Part shown: piece after piece, positions 56,437 through 63,739 of the stretch
How the letters are laid out: every line of letters begins with the position of its first letter
Position numbering within the stretch: position 1 is the first letter of the stretch
Assembly: GCA_018223385.1 (NCBI GenBank)
Contig: JAGTTR010000013.1
Location: 45,516-109,515, forward strand
DNA from: Oscillospiraceae bacterium Marseille-Q3528
GTDB lineage: Bacteria; Bacillota; Clostridia; Lachnospirales; Lachnospiraceae
Reading direction: 5' to 3'
Length of the DNA: 64,000 nt
The notes under the pieces: model-generated
The model's database searches: none
Told to the model about the DNA's origin: nothing
The model's input: the letters and a program-made list of their open reading frames with translations, nothing else
Position numbers and translations under genes: made by a program

Positions 56437-57345
56437 TTACCTCACCTGGGTTTCTTCATAGTACTTAGTCAGCACACTAGCAGGAGTCATGGCTTCGTTC
56501 AAATATATCATGTCCAAGCCTGCTGTTCTGTTTATCGTCAAGTAACCTGCAACTCTAAGTTGATCTAAATACTCATTAACTTTGACTCTATTCAAATTAA
56601 AGACTCGACCGATATTATTCTCGGACGTAACCAGTTCATTTATTCTAATAGATTGTTTTCCTTCTGGCAGATTACTAACAATAACATACAAAACGGCCAG
56701 TTTATCCAGTTGATCTTTTGCTGGCGCAGTTTTTATATATGAATTTTTACTCCTAGTACTTTTAGCTAATAAGCCAAGACTAGACAATGGGCACTGCAAG
56801 CTCTCTTCCGGGTCTTCAACTTCGGATGAGTTTAAGTACATTCTCAACACACTTGCACAGTCATCAGAAAACAGACTTTCAGAGAACGTGCTTCCCTCAT
56901 CGAGGCGTTTATTGAGCAAAGCTCCACATACCGACACCATGTCTTCCTTAGTGAAATCAACTCCATCATACTCATTAAAGAAAAGATTCCATGTTATACA
57001 CAATGCATCATTTTTTACAATTTGATAATGAAGCGTAAAAAGAGTAAAAATATCATCTAAATAAGGGTCATATCGATTAATGATTTGGCCGTAGTCCTCT
57101 GTTAATTCCAGCTCTCGAGAGCGCCCACTATTCGTGTATCTCTCAACACAAATATTTGTCGCCAATAGCCAATACTTTATGGACTTAACCATTTTACTTC
57201 CGACGCCAAGTTGTTCCATCACATCGTCTCGAGAAAACAACATAGGATATTTACTGATGCACCTAACGCCTTTTCTTATCCATCCTTCTCGGAAATTAAA
57301 GGATTCATTTCCCTTTAACCGGACCTTTTTTATTTTATTATGCAT
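56437..57345 (-). CDS. sspB: DUF4007 protein (SspB-like, putative nicking component)
   Basis: 302 residues with the DUF4007 hallmarks in order: FNFREGWIRKGVRCI (general form F.LR.GWL.KG), then LFSRDDVMEQLGVGSKMVKS followed by IKYWLLATNI, then a central ITWNLFFNEYDGVDF, and a C-terminal winged-helix-like end (INELVTSENNIGRVFNLNRV). The first eight bases overlap the end of the sulfurtransferase gene (ATGCATAA), so the two are translationally coupled. Single-strand phosphorothioation systems use a DUF4007-type protein, SspB, that as I recall nicks DNA to allow sulfur insertion. The DUF4007 call is strong, the enzymatic role is inference. Confidence 0.8.
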   Translation of the reverse strand: MHNKIKKVRLKGNESFNFREGWIRKGVRCISKYPMLFSRDDVMEQLGVGSKMVKSIKYWLLATNICVERYTNSGRSRELELTEDYGQIINRYDPYLDDIFTLFTLHYQIVKNDALCITWNLFFNEYDGVDFTKEDMVSVCGALLNKRLDEGSTFSESLFSDDCASVLRMYLNSSEVEDPEESLQCPLSSLGLLAKSTRSKNSYIKTAPAKDQLDKLAVLYVIVSNLPEGKQSIRINELVTSENNIGRVFNLNRVKVNEYLDQLRVAGYLTINRTAGLDMIYLNEAMTPASVLTKYYEETQVR

Positions 57346-59083
57346 TTTCAGAATAACCCTTTCCTCTCGGCAAAAGAACGCGTCTCATATAGCAACCACC
57401 CGTGTAATGATTGATGCATTCAAAACAATGAACGCATTTATTCTCATCGATCACATATTGATATGCTGTATCATCTTCTCCGATTTTAATTAGTTTTATT
57501 GCGCCATGCCTGCATATGTTTTCACATGCATGGCAGCCAGAGCACAATTGGTATTTGGTAATCTGGCACTTAAACTTCAATTCAATCTCTACAATCTTTG
57601 TTCTTGCGGCAATAGGCGACCCCAAGATGGAAAGTCTTAGTTCATTCGTACCTAAACGACCTTGAATTTTTATTAAGGGCTGCTTTGTATGATAATCCAA
57701 TACGAAAACTTCTCCCAGCCTGGCCTTTCCCATCTCAAAGTTTAAATCACCAAATGGCTTGAACAATTCATACAGTTCATTGGTTATTGGCTTGTTTAAT
57801 TGGTAATTAAAACTCTTAGCATCTGTAGCGCACGGTTTAAACTCGATTGCAACATTTTTGCTTAGTTCTATACCTGCGCCTCCTTGACGCGCTTTCCAGC
57901 CTCCGCTTCGCACATAATCCTCAGGATCAGCTTTACCCATCTTCTCTGCAAAATCCAATAATATCTTATGGAATTTTTGATAAAGCTCTGGCATATATAC
58001 ACTTGCCAAAAACTGAGACCATTGACTATTATTCGGGCAACACCAGCATCCCACTCGGGTATACCCAAGACGATATGCGTCATTGAAATCACATTTGGCA
58101 GTCAAAAGATACAGCCAAATGTCATAATCCATCCAATCTATAATAGGAGATGCAACTAACTGCTTGCTTATTTTTTTACCGGTCGAGGATCTTTCATAAT
58201 TATTGCGGCTAGCGGACTCACTGCGTCGTATACCATAAAAAGTTAAAACTGTTTTTGTCTCACCAAAAGTTTTTGATATCTTCTCGCCAATAAAACCAGT
58301 TTTGAATATAGTGCAACACCAACGCAACGTTCTGCTAGGCGGACCAAAAGTTTCACAGAGATTAAAGAAATCTTGTTCTCTATTTTCCGCTCTCAGCAAA
58401 GGCGTTTTTCTATTTGCCTGTCGAAAACGATTGATATACTCATAAGTATGCGGAAACTCAAGCGTAGTATTTCCGAAAATATGAATTATAGATGGAGTTC
58501 CTAATGCTTTACGTACAAGATCGCTAACAACAGTAGAATCTTTGCCGCCAGAAAACGAAACAAATGCCGATGCAGTATCATCATTGAGATATCTCTTTGA
58601 ATGCTCTCTTATAAACTGCTTTGCCTCTGTAGTTATAAAATGATAGCGGGCAGAATTGGCCACAATCCAACGCTCAATCATCTCATCGAAATATGAGCTA
58701 TCATTTTGTGACTTGTACAGATCTAACTGATGCCGTATTTCTTCCGGGTCCAAATCATTTACTTTAGAAATAGAAAGCGAAATTTTCTTGCCATCAACGT
58801 AATACCGGTTACCTGTTCCATTCCAAACAGAGGAGTTAACAAACGCCAACGGCTTGTTGAGGATTATTTCAAGCAATAATCGTTCTTCTGGAAAAACTGG
58901 TCTAATATCAGAGGTTAAATACCTTCCCTTTGTATGGCATATCGGGCATTCTTCATCATAAATAGGCACTTTACATGAATCACACCAAAATATTTTACTT
59001 TCAACATCTGTTCGTTGTCCGCAAACAGGACATTCACTTCTTTCGGCATCAATGCCACACTTTTTACAAAAGTATTTTATCAT
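57338..59083 (-). CDS. sspD: PAPS reductase-fold sulfurtransferase (SspD/DndC-like) with N-terminal zinc ribbons and C-terminal ferredoxin domain
   Basis: 581 residues. N-terminal Cys ribbons (CKKCGIDAERSECPVCG and CDSCKVPIYDEECPICH) lead into an ATP-pyrophosphatase domain with the PP-loop VSFSGGKDSTVV (about 176-187). Two further Cys groups follow (RWCCTIFK and CWCCPNN), likely ligands of a catalytic Fe-S cluster as in DndC. The C-terminus holds a ferredoxin-like pair, CSGCHACENIC (about 512-522) and CVHCFECINHYTGGC (about 546-560). It activates the DNA backbone phosphate with ATP and inserts sulfur from the desulfurase. First large gene of the operon, 18 bp after the small HTH gene. Confidence 0.85.
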   Translation of the reverse strand: MIKYFCKKCGIDAERSECPVCGQRTDVESKIFWCDSCKVPIYDEECPICHTKGRYLTSDIRPVFPEERLLLEIILNKPLAFVNSSVWNGTGNRYYVDGKKISLSISKVNDLDPEEIRHQLDLYKSQNDSSYFDEMIERWIVANSARYHFITTEAKQFIREHSKRYLNDDTASAFVSFSGGKDSTVVSDLVRKALGTPSIIHIFGNTTLEFPHTYEYINRFRQANRKTPLLRAENREQDFFNLCETFGPPSRTLRWCCTIFKTGFIGEKISKTFGETKTVLTFYGIRRSESASRNNYERSSTGKKISKQLVASPIIDWMDYDIWLYLLTAKCDFNDAYRLGYTRVGCWCCPNNSQWSQFLASVYMPELYQKFHKILLDFAEKMGKADPEDYVRSGGWKARQGGAGIELSKNVAIEFKPCATDAKSFNYQLNKPITNELYELFKPFGDLNFEMGKARLGEVFVLDYHTKQPLIKIQGRLGTNELRLSILGSPIAARTKIVEIELKFKCQITKYQLCSGCHACENICRHGAIKLIKIGEDDTAYQYVIDENKCVHCFECINHYTGGCYMRRVLLPRGKGYSENA

Positions 59084-59101
59084 TTATACGCCCTCATCCA
59101 G

Positions 59102-59311
59102 CTAATCATGAACTCTAACATTTTTCTCTGTTTTTATATATCGTCCACTTTTAATCCTCTCATCTTTGGGTTTCTGAGCATCTTCCGGAATAGCCCAATA
59201 TGAGCCAATTTTGGTAGCACCGGGAATTCTACCTTCCACACATAGATCATTGATCCATCTTGCTGAGACATTCCACTTTTCTGATGTCTGTTTTATTGAT
59301 AAATAATTCAT
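59102..59311 (-). CDS. Small excisionase/MerR-like helix-turn-helix protein, first gene of the defence operon
   Basis: 69 residues from ATG 59311 (GGAGA eight bases upstream). MNYLSIKQTSEKWNVSARWI and NDLCVEGRIPGATKIGSYWA match DNA-binding domains of the excisionase/MerR-like helix-turn-helix group, including the IPGA.K.G..W.IP pattern. It is 18 bp ahead of the sulfurtransferase gene and directly behind the operon promoter. A local regulator of the operon is therefore more likely than an excisionase. Confidence 0.75.
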   Translation of the reverse strand: MNYLSIKQTSEKWNVSARWINDLCVEGRIPGATKIGSYWAIPEDAQKPKDERIKSGRYIKTEKNVRVHD

Positions 59312-59358
59312 GCAAATCTCCGTTCTTTGCAAAAAAGGACTTACCGTTCTAATTATTT

Positions 59359-59387
59359 ATTTTACTCTAAACCTCGCGGAAAATCAA
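59359..59387 (-). promoter_or_regulatory. Probable promoter of the phosphorothioation operon
   Basis: On the minus strand TTGATT (59382-59387) and TAAAAT (59359-59364) are exactly 17 bases apart, 48 bp before the HTH start codon. The remaining intergenic DNA up to 59578 contains short hairpins (ATCAC-TTC-GTGAT; GTTTC/GAAAC) but no gene. Confidence 0.65.
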
Positions 59388-59578
59388 TCTGTTTTACGCT
59401 TCCTGTTGCCCAAAATTTTACGCACCTCACTAATTTGCAAGCAATGTTTCCTTGGCCAAGTCCTGCGAAAACAGCGTTATCCCGAGACGGGACAACTTGC
59501 TTGTTGGGATATTCACAAACCCTTATCGATCATCACTTCGTGATGGCTGCGCGTTTCTTCGAAACACTAAAAAAGCAA

Positions 59579-59614
59579 GGTCTGAGTAGCAGTACCATGA
59601 CTGTTACCCAGACC
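59579..59614. terminator. Terminator between relaxase remnant and defence operon
   Basis: GGTCTG-x-GTA-x-CAGT and its mirror ACTG-x-TAC-x-CAGACC form a long symmetric stem. TTTT follows on the plus strand and GCTTTTTT on the minus strand. It insulates the defence operon from transcription of the rep/par end. Confidence 0.8.
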
Positions 59615-59630
59615 TTTTGATTATCCAGAC

Positions 59631-60359
59631 TTAATGGCTTTGTTCATCCTTCCGGCGTTTCTGCTCTTCTTCCTTACGCTCTGCATCGTAGAGAGAAGCG
59701 ATATTCTTCTGAGCAATCAGAAGCTCCTGGGCATCATCTTTCGCCAGTCTGTATTCGGCATAGGTTTGTTTTTTTGCTGCCAGCACCTCAGCATATTCAA
59801 CACTCAGATCCTTTACCCTTGGAAGTTTCTTTACGCCCAATTCATCGAAAGCCACCTTTGCCGCTTTATGAATCGTAATCTCTTCCCGATGTGCTTCCAG
59901 AAACTTTTTGCTGTAACCGGCTTTGCGGTACTCCTCATAAGTGGCCCGCGTTTTGGAATAATTGATGATATGCTTTTTCAGAGTGCCAATCTCCGCTAGT
60001 CGCTTTTCCGATTGCTGAATAGAAGAAAGCAAGGCATCTCTTTTGGCCGTCTGCTGCCGTACAAGCTGGTCCAGTTGCTCCATGCTTTCAATCTTATGAT
60101 CCCGCAGAAACAGCAGCGTCTTCGATATCTGCTTCAGGTTATAAATCGATGCCCAGCGTTGATATCCGGCACCTTTGTTCTGTAGCTTGCTTTGGATATC
60201 AATGACACGATTGAAGGGGCGGGCATCTGTGTGGTAGTTGCGTTTTTCTCTCGGCTTGTGTTCCTGCTGTCCGAGGAAATGAGCTCGCAGATCTGCCTCG
60301 GTATAGCCGTCCTCCAGAGAGGACAGGCGGATAAAACGGGCCTGATTTTTCCCTTTGAC
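59631..60359 (-). pseudogene. Relaxase (mobilisation) C-terminal remnant
   Basis: About 243 codons read as the C-terminal half of a Firmicute ICE/mobilisation relaxase: GKNQARFIRLSSLEDGYTEA, KLQNKGAGYQRWASIYNLKQ, YSKTRATYEEYRKAGYSKKF, KAAKVAFDELGVKKLPRVKD. The nicking domain with the catalytic Tyr and HxH is absent. Its upstream end merges, out of frame, into the parB coding sequence near 60360, which indicates a deletion joining the two genes. The frame itself stays open to the natural stop. Confidence 0.8.
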
Positions 60360-60762
60360 GGAAATAAGCCCTCTCACTGGGCAGAATGTTTTCTCTCTGA
60401 AGATTGGAATCGACAATGAGCACCGTGGCGGCATCATCATCCATCTGCCTTACAAGAACCGGAACCTCCGTAAGCCCTGCCAGTTCAGCAGCATGGGCAC
60501 GGCGGTGTCCTGAGATGATCTCATAACCGCCTTCCAGCGGCCTGGCAATCAGAGGTGTCAGCACACCGTACTGTGCGATGCTCTCCGTTGTTCGAAGCAT
60601 GGCTTCATCATCGACCACCTTGAAGAGATGATCCTTAAAGGGCACCAGCTCGCTGATGCTGATATTCTGCACTCGTTCCAGCTGACTCTCTGCACGGCTC
60701 TCATCCGTTTCAAAGATATCATCGTAGCTGGTCAAGCTGATGTTTCCGCCTCTTTTCGGCAT
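60199..60762 (-). pseudogene. parB: ParB-like partition protein, truncated by a deletion
   Basis: Starts at ATG 60762 behind AAAGGAGG, 18 bp after parA. It keeps the ParB N-terminal domain: a leader, ISELVPFKDHLFKVVDDEAM, SIAQYGVLTPLIARPLEGGY, the GHRRAHAAELAG box, and SNLQRENILPSERA. After about residue 134 the frame runs into sequence that encodes the relaxase tail in another frame, producing a foreign 54-residue ending. The helix-turn-helix and dimer domains are lost. The protein may be made, but is unlikely to partition DNA. Confidence 0.8.
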
Positions 60763-60780
60763 TCGCTAACACCTCCTTTG

Positions 60781-61542
60781 TCAGACCCGGTAGGCTTCAG
60801 CGACCTTGCCGCCCGGATCGTGTTTGAAAATACTCACGCCCTCCACGCTGATTTCCGCAGCACGGACGGAGCGAGGGATGTCTGCGTCGTAGACCTTCAG
60901 CTTGCTGCCGTAGGTATCGCGGATCAGCGTACTGATCTCCTTTGCAAAGTTGGTACGAAGATCCACCATAGTCAGCAGAATTCCTTCGATCCGAAGCTTG
61001 AGATTGATCTGACGCTTGACCTTGTTCACCGTCTGAAGCAACTGCTCCAGACCCTTTGCTGACAAATCGTTTGCCTGGACCGGAATGAGAACCTGATCCG
61101 ATGCGGCAAGCGCATTAACGGTCAGCATGCCCAGGGAAGGCATACAGTCCAGTAGAATATAGTCGTACTGAAATTTCAAAGCATCTAAAACCTGCCTTAA
61201 AACCGTTTCGCGGCTCATGGCGTTGACCAGTGATACCTCCATACCGGACAGCGTGATATTTGCAGGAACAAGATCCACGCCTTCTTCATGTGACAGGATG
61301 CCCTCCTTAGGTGCGATGGGCTGATCCTGCATGACCTTCGCCATCAGGTCGGTCAGTGTGACCGGAAGATCATCCGGTCTGGGATGTCCAAGGGCAATGG
61401 TTAGAGACGCCTGCGGATCCGTGTCCACGAGCAGCACTCTTTTTCCCTCATTGGCAAGGCCAATGCCCAGATTTTCGCAGGTGGTAGTTTTTCCGGTTCC
61501 ACCTTTCTGATTAACAACAGCCATGATTGTGGCTCTCGACAT
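60781..61542 (-). CDS. parA: ParA/Soj-family partition ATPase
   Basis: About 253 residues from ATG 61542, chosen because AGGAGGT lies seven bases upstream; three more codons are open. Deviant Walker A VNQKGGTGKTTTCENLG, Walker A' DTDPQAS, Walker B DYILLDCMPSLGMLTVNAL: a Soj-type ParA with no N-terminal HTH. It drives segregation of plasmids or circular ICEs together with ParB, which here is broken. It ends at EAYRV, slightly shorter than relatives I remember. Upstream neighbour is the split repA, 12 bp away. Confidence 0.92.
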   Translation of the reverse strand: MSRATIMAVVNQKGGTGKTTTCENLGIGLANEGKRVLLVDTDPQASLTIALGHPRPDDLPVTLTDLMAKVMQDQPIAPKEGILSHEEGVDLVPANITLSGMEVSLVNAMSRETVLRQVLDALKFQYDYILLDCMPSLGMLTVNALAASDQVLIPVQANDLSAKGLEQLLQTVNKVKRQINLKLRIEGILLTMVDLRTNFAKEISTLIRDTYGSKLKVYDADIPRSVRAAEISVEGVSIFKHDPGGKVAEAYRV

Positions 61543-61554
61543 AATGATCACCTC

Positions 61555-62064
61555 CTAGATCAAGCCATTGGCCATGTCGTGCTGTACCCAGTTCTGATAG
61601 TAAGAACTGATGGTAGTTGGCACGTTGTAGAGGACTGCCAGCGTGTACTGCTTCATGTCCTTAACGCGGGTTGTGTTGTTTGCCAGTGTCATCAGCGCAT
61701 ATTTGATATGCTCTGCATCCAGCTTCATAAATCGACTTTTTACGACTTCGATTGGCATGTCTTCCCGATTGATACGAATGCTTTTTCTTGTGGAACAACA
61801 TACATCGACCATGAGATCGACCATAGCCTGAATGGTATCCTGATCAAGTGTCCTATCCCGGGAAAGATAATCCAGCTCGAGAGATTCTCTGAAATAATCC
61901 TCATAGTGAGTTCGGATCCGCATCGCTTCGCTTCCTTTCCCGACACTTCTGCCGGAATAGAAGAAATCGGTATCACTATACTCAGTATTCATAATATCAG
62001 TCTTATTTCCGTGTCCTTTTGACACTTCAAGAGATGTGTTTTCGACACTTCCAGAAGTAGTCAT
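61555..62064 (-). pseudogene. C-terminal part of a frameshifted replication initiator (DUF6017 region)
   Basis: 169 codons. The block RTHYEDYFRESLELDYLSRD through IKYALMTLANNTTRVKDMKQ and YTLAVLYNVPTTISSYYQNW is the usual C-terminal domain of RepA-like initiators in Lachnospiraceae elements. The start overlaps the N-terminal frame by 38 bp in the +1 frame, and a single base change in the AAAATGA run (about 62065) would join the two into one protein. It could be a dead frameshift, or ATG 62064 may be used for coupled re-initiation. Confidence 0.7.
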
Positions 62065-62449
62065 TTTGACATTTCAAGAAATGTCTCTCCACAGGGTTAT
62101 CCACCGATATGAAGTTCTTTACATAGATCAGGTTTGGTTTTCCCAGACCCTGACGCTTCCTCTCAATGAGACCGACCTTGTCCTCCAAATCCGATAACAA
62201 CTGGATCACTTTTTTGTTTCCGCAGTTCATGTCCGCTATGATTTCTTCAATCGTGCAGATGATATACACGCGGCCCTGTTCATCAATCCATCCGTTTTTC
62301 GCAGATAGGGGAACGCGGTCCAGTAAGATGCCATACAAAGTTTTCGCCTCAGCAGACAGATATTTGAACCGGTCATTTGTAAAAAGCACCTTGGGAACCC
62401 GGTAGAAGGCAAACTGTTCTGCCTGAGGTCCGTAGAAATAATCAAACAC
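62027..62449 (-). pseudogene. repA: N-terminal part of a frameshifted replication initiator (RepA_N)
   Basis: 140 codons, starting GTG 62449. MFDYFYGPQAEQFAFYRVPK, LSAEAKTLYGILLDRVPLSA, NGWIDEQGRVYIICTIEEII and GLIERKRQGLGKPNLIYVKN are the classic RepA_N winged-helix region of plasmid and ICE replication initiators. It runs out of frame after RHFLKCQND and ends in a foreign 9-residue tail. Near the break there are three near-repeats of the type CTTGAAGTGTCAAAA, a likely source of slippage. Confidence 0.8.
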
Positions 62450-62468
62450 TCATAGTCACCACCTGCTT

Positions 62469-62702
62469 TCAGGAGAATTTATCGCGCTTCAGAGGCTTCT
62501 TGCGAAACACATCCTTATCCTTGCCATAGGGGCATCTGGTGAACTGGCACCGACGATACTTGAAATCCGGTCGATAGTAGAGGCAGTGAGCGCAGCTTCC
62601 GGGTTTATGCTCTGATGCACTCCCGGGATTTTCTCTCTTTGCAGCCCTCGTCAGCTTCTCATATCTGCAGAAGACCTGATCCTTCTTACTTATTTGCCGC
62701 AC
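62469..62702 (-). CDS. Small Cys-rich element protein
   Basis: About 77 residues if it starts at GTG 62702 (AAAGGAAG upstream), overlapping the previous gene by 17 bp. The frame is open a further 36 codons. The C-terminal CAHCLYYRPDFKYRRCQFTR and CPYGKDKDVFRKKPLKRDK form a conserved metal-binding-like pattern that I recall from Lachnospiraceae plasmid/ICE replication regions. Function unknown. Upstream of repA in the same operon. Confidence 0.55.
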   Translation of the reverse strand: MRQISKKDQVFCRYEKLTRAAKRENPGSASEHKPGSCAHCLYYRPDFKYRRCQFTRCPYGKDKDVFRKKPLKRDKFS

Positions 62703-62976
62703 CTTCTTCCTTTGCGCGGTTAGCCCGGACAGCTCTGAACCATGCGTCCAATTCCTTGTAGCAGACAGCGCTGACACAGGGATGGCCTTTGGCATAACAG
62801 CAGCCCTCACATTTCTTTTCCTGCTCGGTCTTTACTGCCTCAGCCAGGTAGTAGCAGTTCTGCGTACCAAGCACACAGCCGACCTTGCGGTTTTTCCAGA
62901 AGAAGCACTTGCGGCAGGTATCCGGCTTGTCATCGTAGTATCTGATCCCATCGATCAGAATGGTTTTGCGTCTCAC
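62686..62976 (-). CDS. Small Cys-rich element protein
   Basis: 96 residues with at least ten Cys, in patterns such as CRKCFFWKNRKVGC, NCYY and CEGCCYAKGHPCVSAVC, implying two or more metal sites. The start is odd. GGAGG precedes an ATG (about 62987) that reads ATGAGAAAAAAGTGA and stops after four codons. The main frame begins at the overlapping GTG (62974-62976). One more A in the run would fuse them (MRKKVRRKTILIDG). This may be re-initiation or a recent indel. Function unknown. Confidence 0.6.
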   Translation of the reverse strand: MRRKTILIDGIRYYDDKPDTCRKCFFWKNRKVGCVLGTQNCYYLAEAVKTEQEKKCEGCCYAKGHPCVSAVCYKELDAWFRAVRANRAKEEGAANK

Positions 62977-63036
62977 TTTTTTCTCATCACGATATCCTCC
63001 ATAGTTTTGATCCGCCGCCGGGAAAGTCCGGAGACG

Positions 63037-63074
63037 ACAAAAGCCCTGTGATGATTTTTCGTCACCACAGGGCT
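63037..63074 (-). terminator. Intrinsic terminator
   Basis: Perfect nine-base arms AGCCCTGTG/CACAGGGCT (63042-63074) followed on the minus strand by TTTTG, just past the end of the gene at 63095. Confidence 0.8.
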
Positions 63075-63094
63075 ATGTAAAATATCGTTAGTCT

Positions 63095-63334
63095 TTATAA
63101 ATTGGAGTATCGTTCTTTTACATCAACATATTTTGATAACCTGACACCTTTGCTTATCTCGGTCTGATAAGATTCAGGCATATTGGCAAGCTTCAAAATC
63201 TCTTTGGGAGTAGATCCACATCCCTTGATTTCTTCAGCATACATAATGCCAAACAAGTGAATCATGGTTGTCTTTTCATTGCTGCTATTCTCATACATCT
63301 CTTTAAGCCGCATTGCCAATTCTCGTACTGTCAT
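63095..63334 (-). CDS. Small unrecognised protein, first gene at the right end of element 2
   Basis: 79 residues from ATG 63334, with GGAGG ten bases upstream (24 more codons are open without a ribosome site). Sequence begins MTVRELAMRLKEMYENSSNE and includes IHLFGIMYAEEIKGCGSTPK. It is mostly helical with a winged-helix look, and may be a small DNA-binding protein. It is followed by a terminator and precedes the Cys-rich/rep/par genes. The region 63335-63649 to its right has no gene that I can support. Confidence 0.6.
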   Translation of the reverse strand: MTVRELAMRLKEMYENSSNEKTTMIHLFGIMYAEEIKGCGSTPKEILKLANMPESYQTEISKGVRLSKYVDVKERYSNL

Positions 63335-63649
63335 GGTTTTCCTACCTCCATCTTTAAAGATTTCTTCAATATTGGCGCTTGTTTTTAGAAATCTAAAATA
63401 TCGCAATCTGAATTTCTAATGCGTTTAGAAATATGAATCTTAACCGATTCTTCCATCACATCAGCCTCAGGCTAAATATCGGCATTTTCTTGCTGTCAGG
63501 ACCGATTTTTTATAGATTTACACCCAGATACACCGGTAAACACGCGCCATTTTTAGCGGAATCACCGTTTCGGGGTGTTTTTCCTCATTAGATAAAAGCC
63601 CTGTTTTTTTAGCATTTCATCAATGAAGCCTCTTTTTTATTAGAAGAAA

Positions 63650-63679
63650 CGCGGAAGATTTCGTGAAAAATCTCCCGCG
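63650..63679 (-). terminator. Terminator behind the third tRNA 3' half
   Basis: CGCGGGAGAT and ATCTTCCGCG arms followed by TTTCTTCT on the minus strand, directly downstream of the tRNA-like fragment. Confidence 0.75.
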
Positions 63680-63690
63680 ATAGTGCGCTG

Positions 63691-63739
63691 GCGTCCCTGA
63701 CTGGATTCGAACCAGCGGCCTTCCGCTTAGGAGTTCGTC
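63691..63739 (-). other. Attachment site 3: 3' half of a tRNA-Arg(CCU)-like gene
   Basis: On the minus strand: anticodon loop CTCCTAA, stem GCGGA, T-arm GCTGG-TTCGAAT-CCAGT, acceptor CAGGGAC, discriminator G and an encoded CCA. It is the best preserved of the three 3' halves but again has no D-arm or 5' acceptor strand. Shared core CTTAGGAG at 63726-63733. It closes element 2 and opens a third element, whose end is the direct repeat that continues past the window. Confidence 0.82.

Noticed and set aside
37160..59083. BREX system
   Set aside because: The two large ATPases look BrxC-like, but there is no PglX methyltransferase, PglZ, BrxA/B or BrxL. Sulfurtransferase and desulfurase genes point to phosphorothioation instead.
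37160..59083. Classical Dnd system (DndBCDE)
   Set aside because: No DndB, DndE or SMC-like DndD is present. DUF4007 plus a P-loop ATPase fits the Ssp-type writer better.
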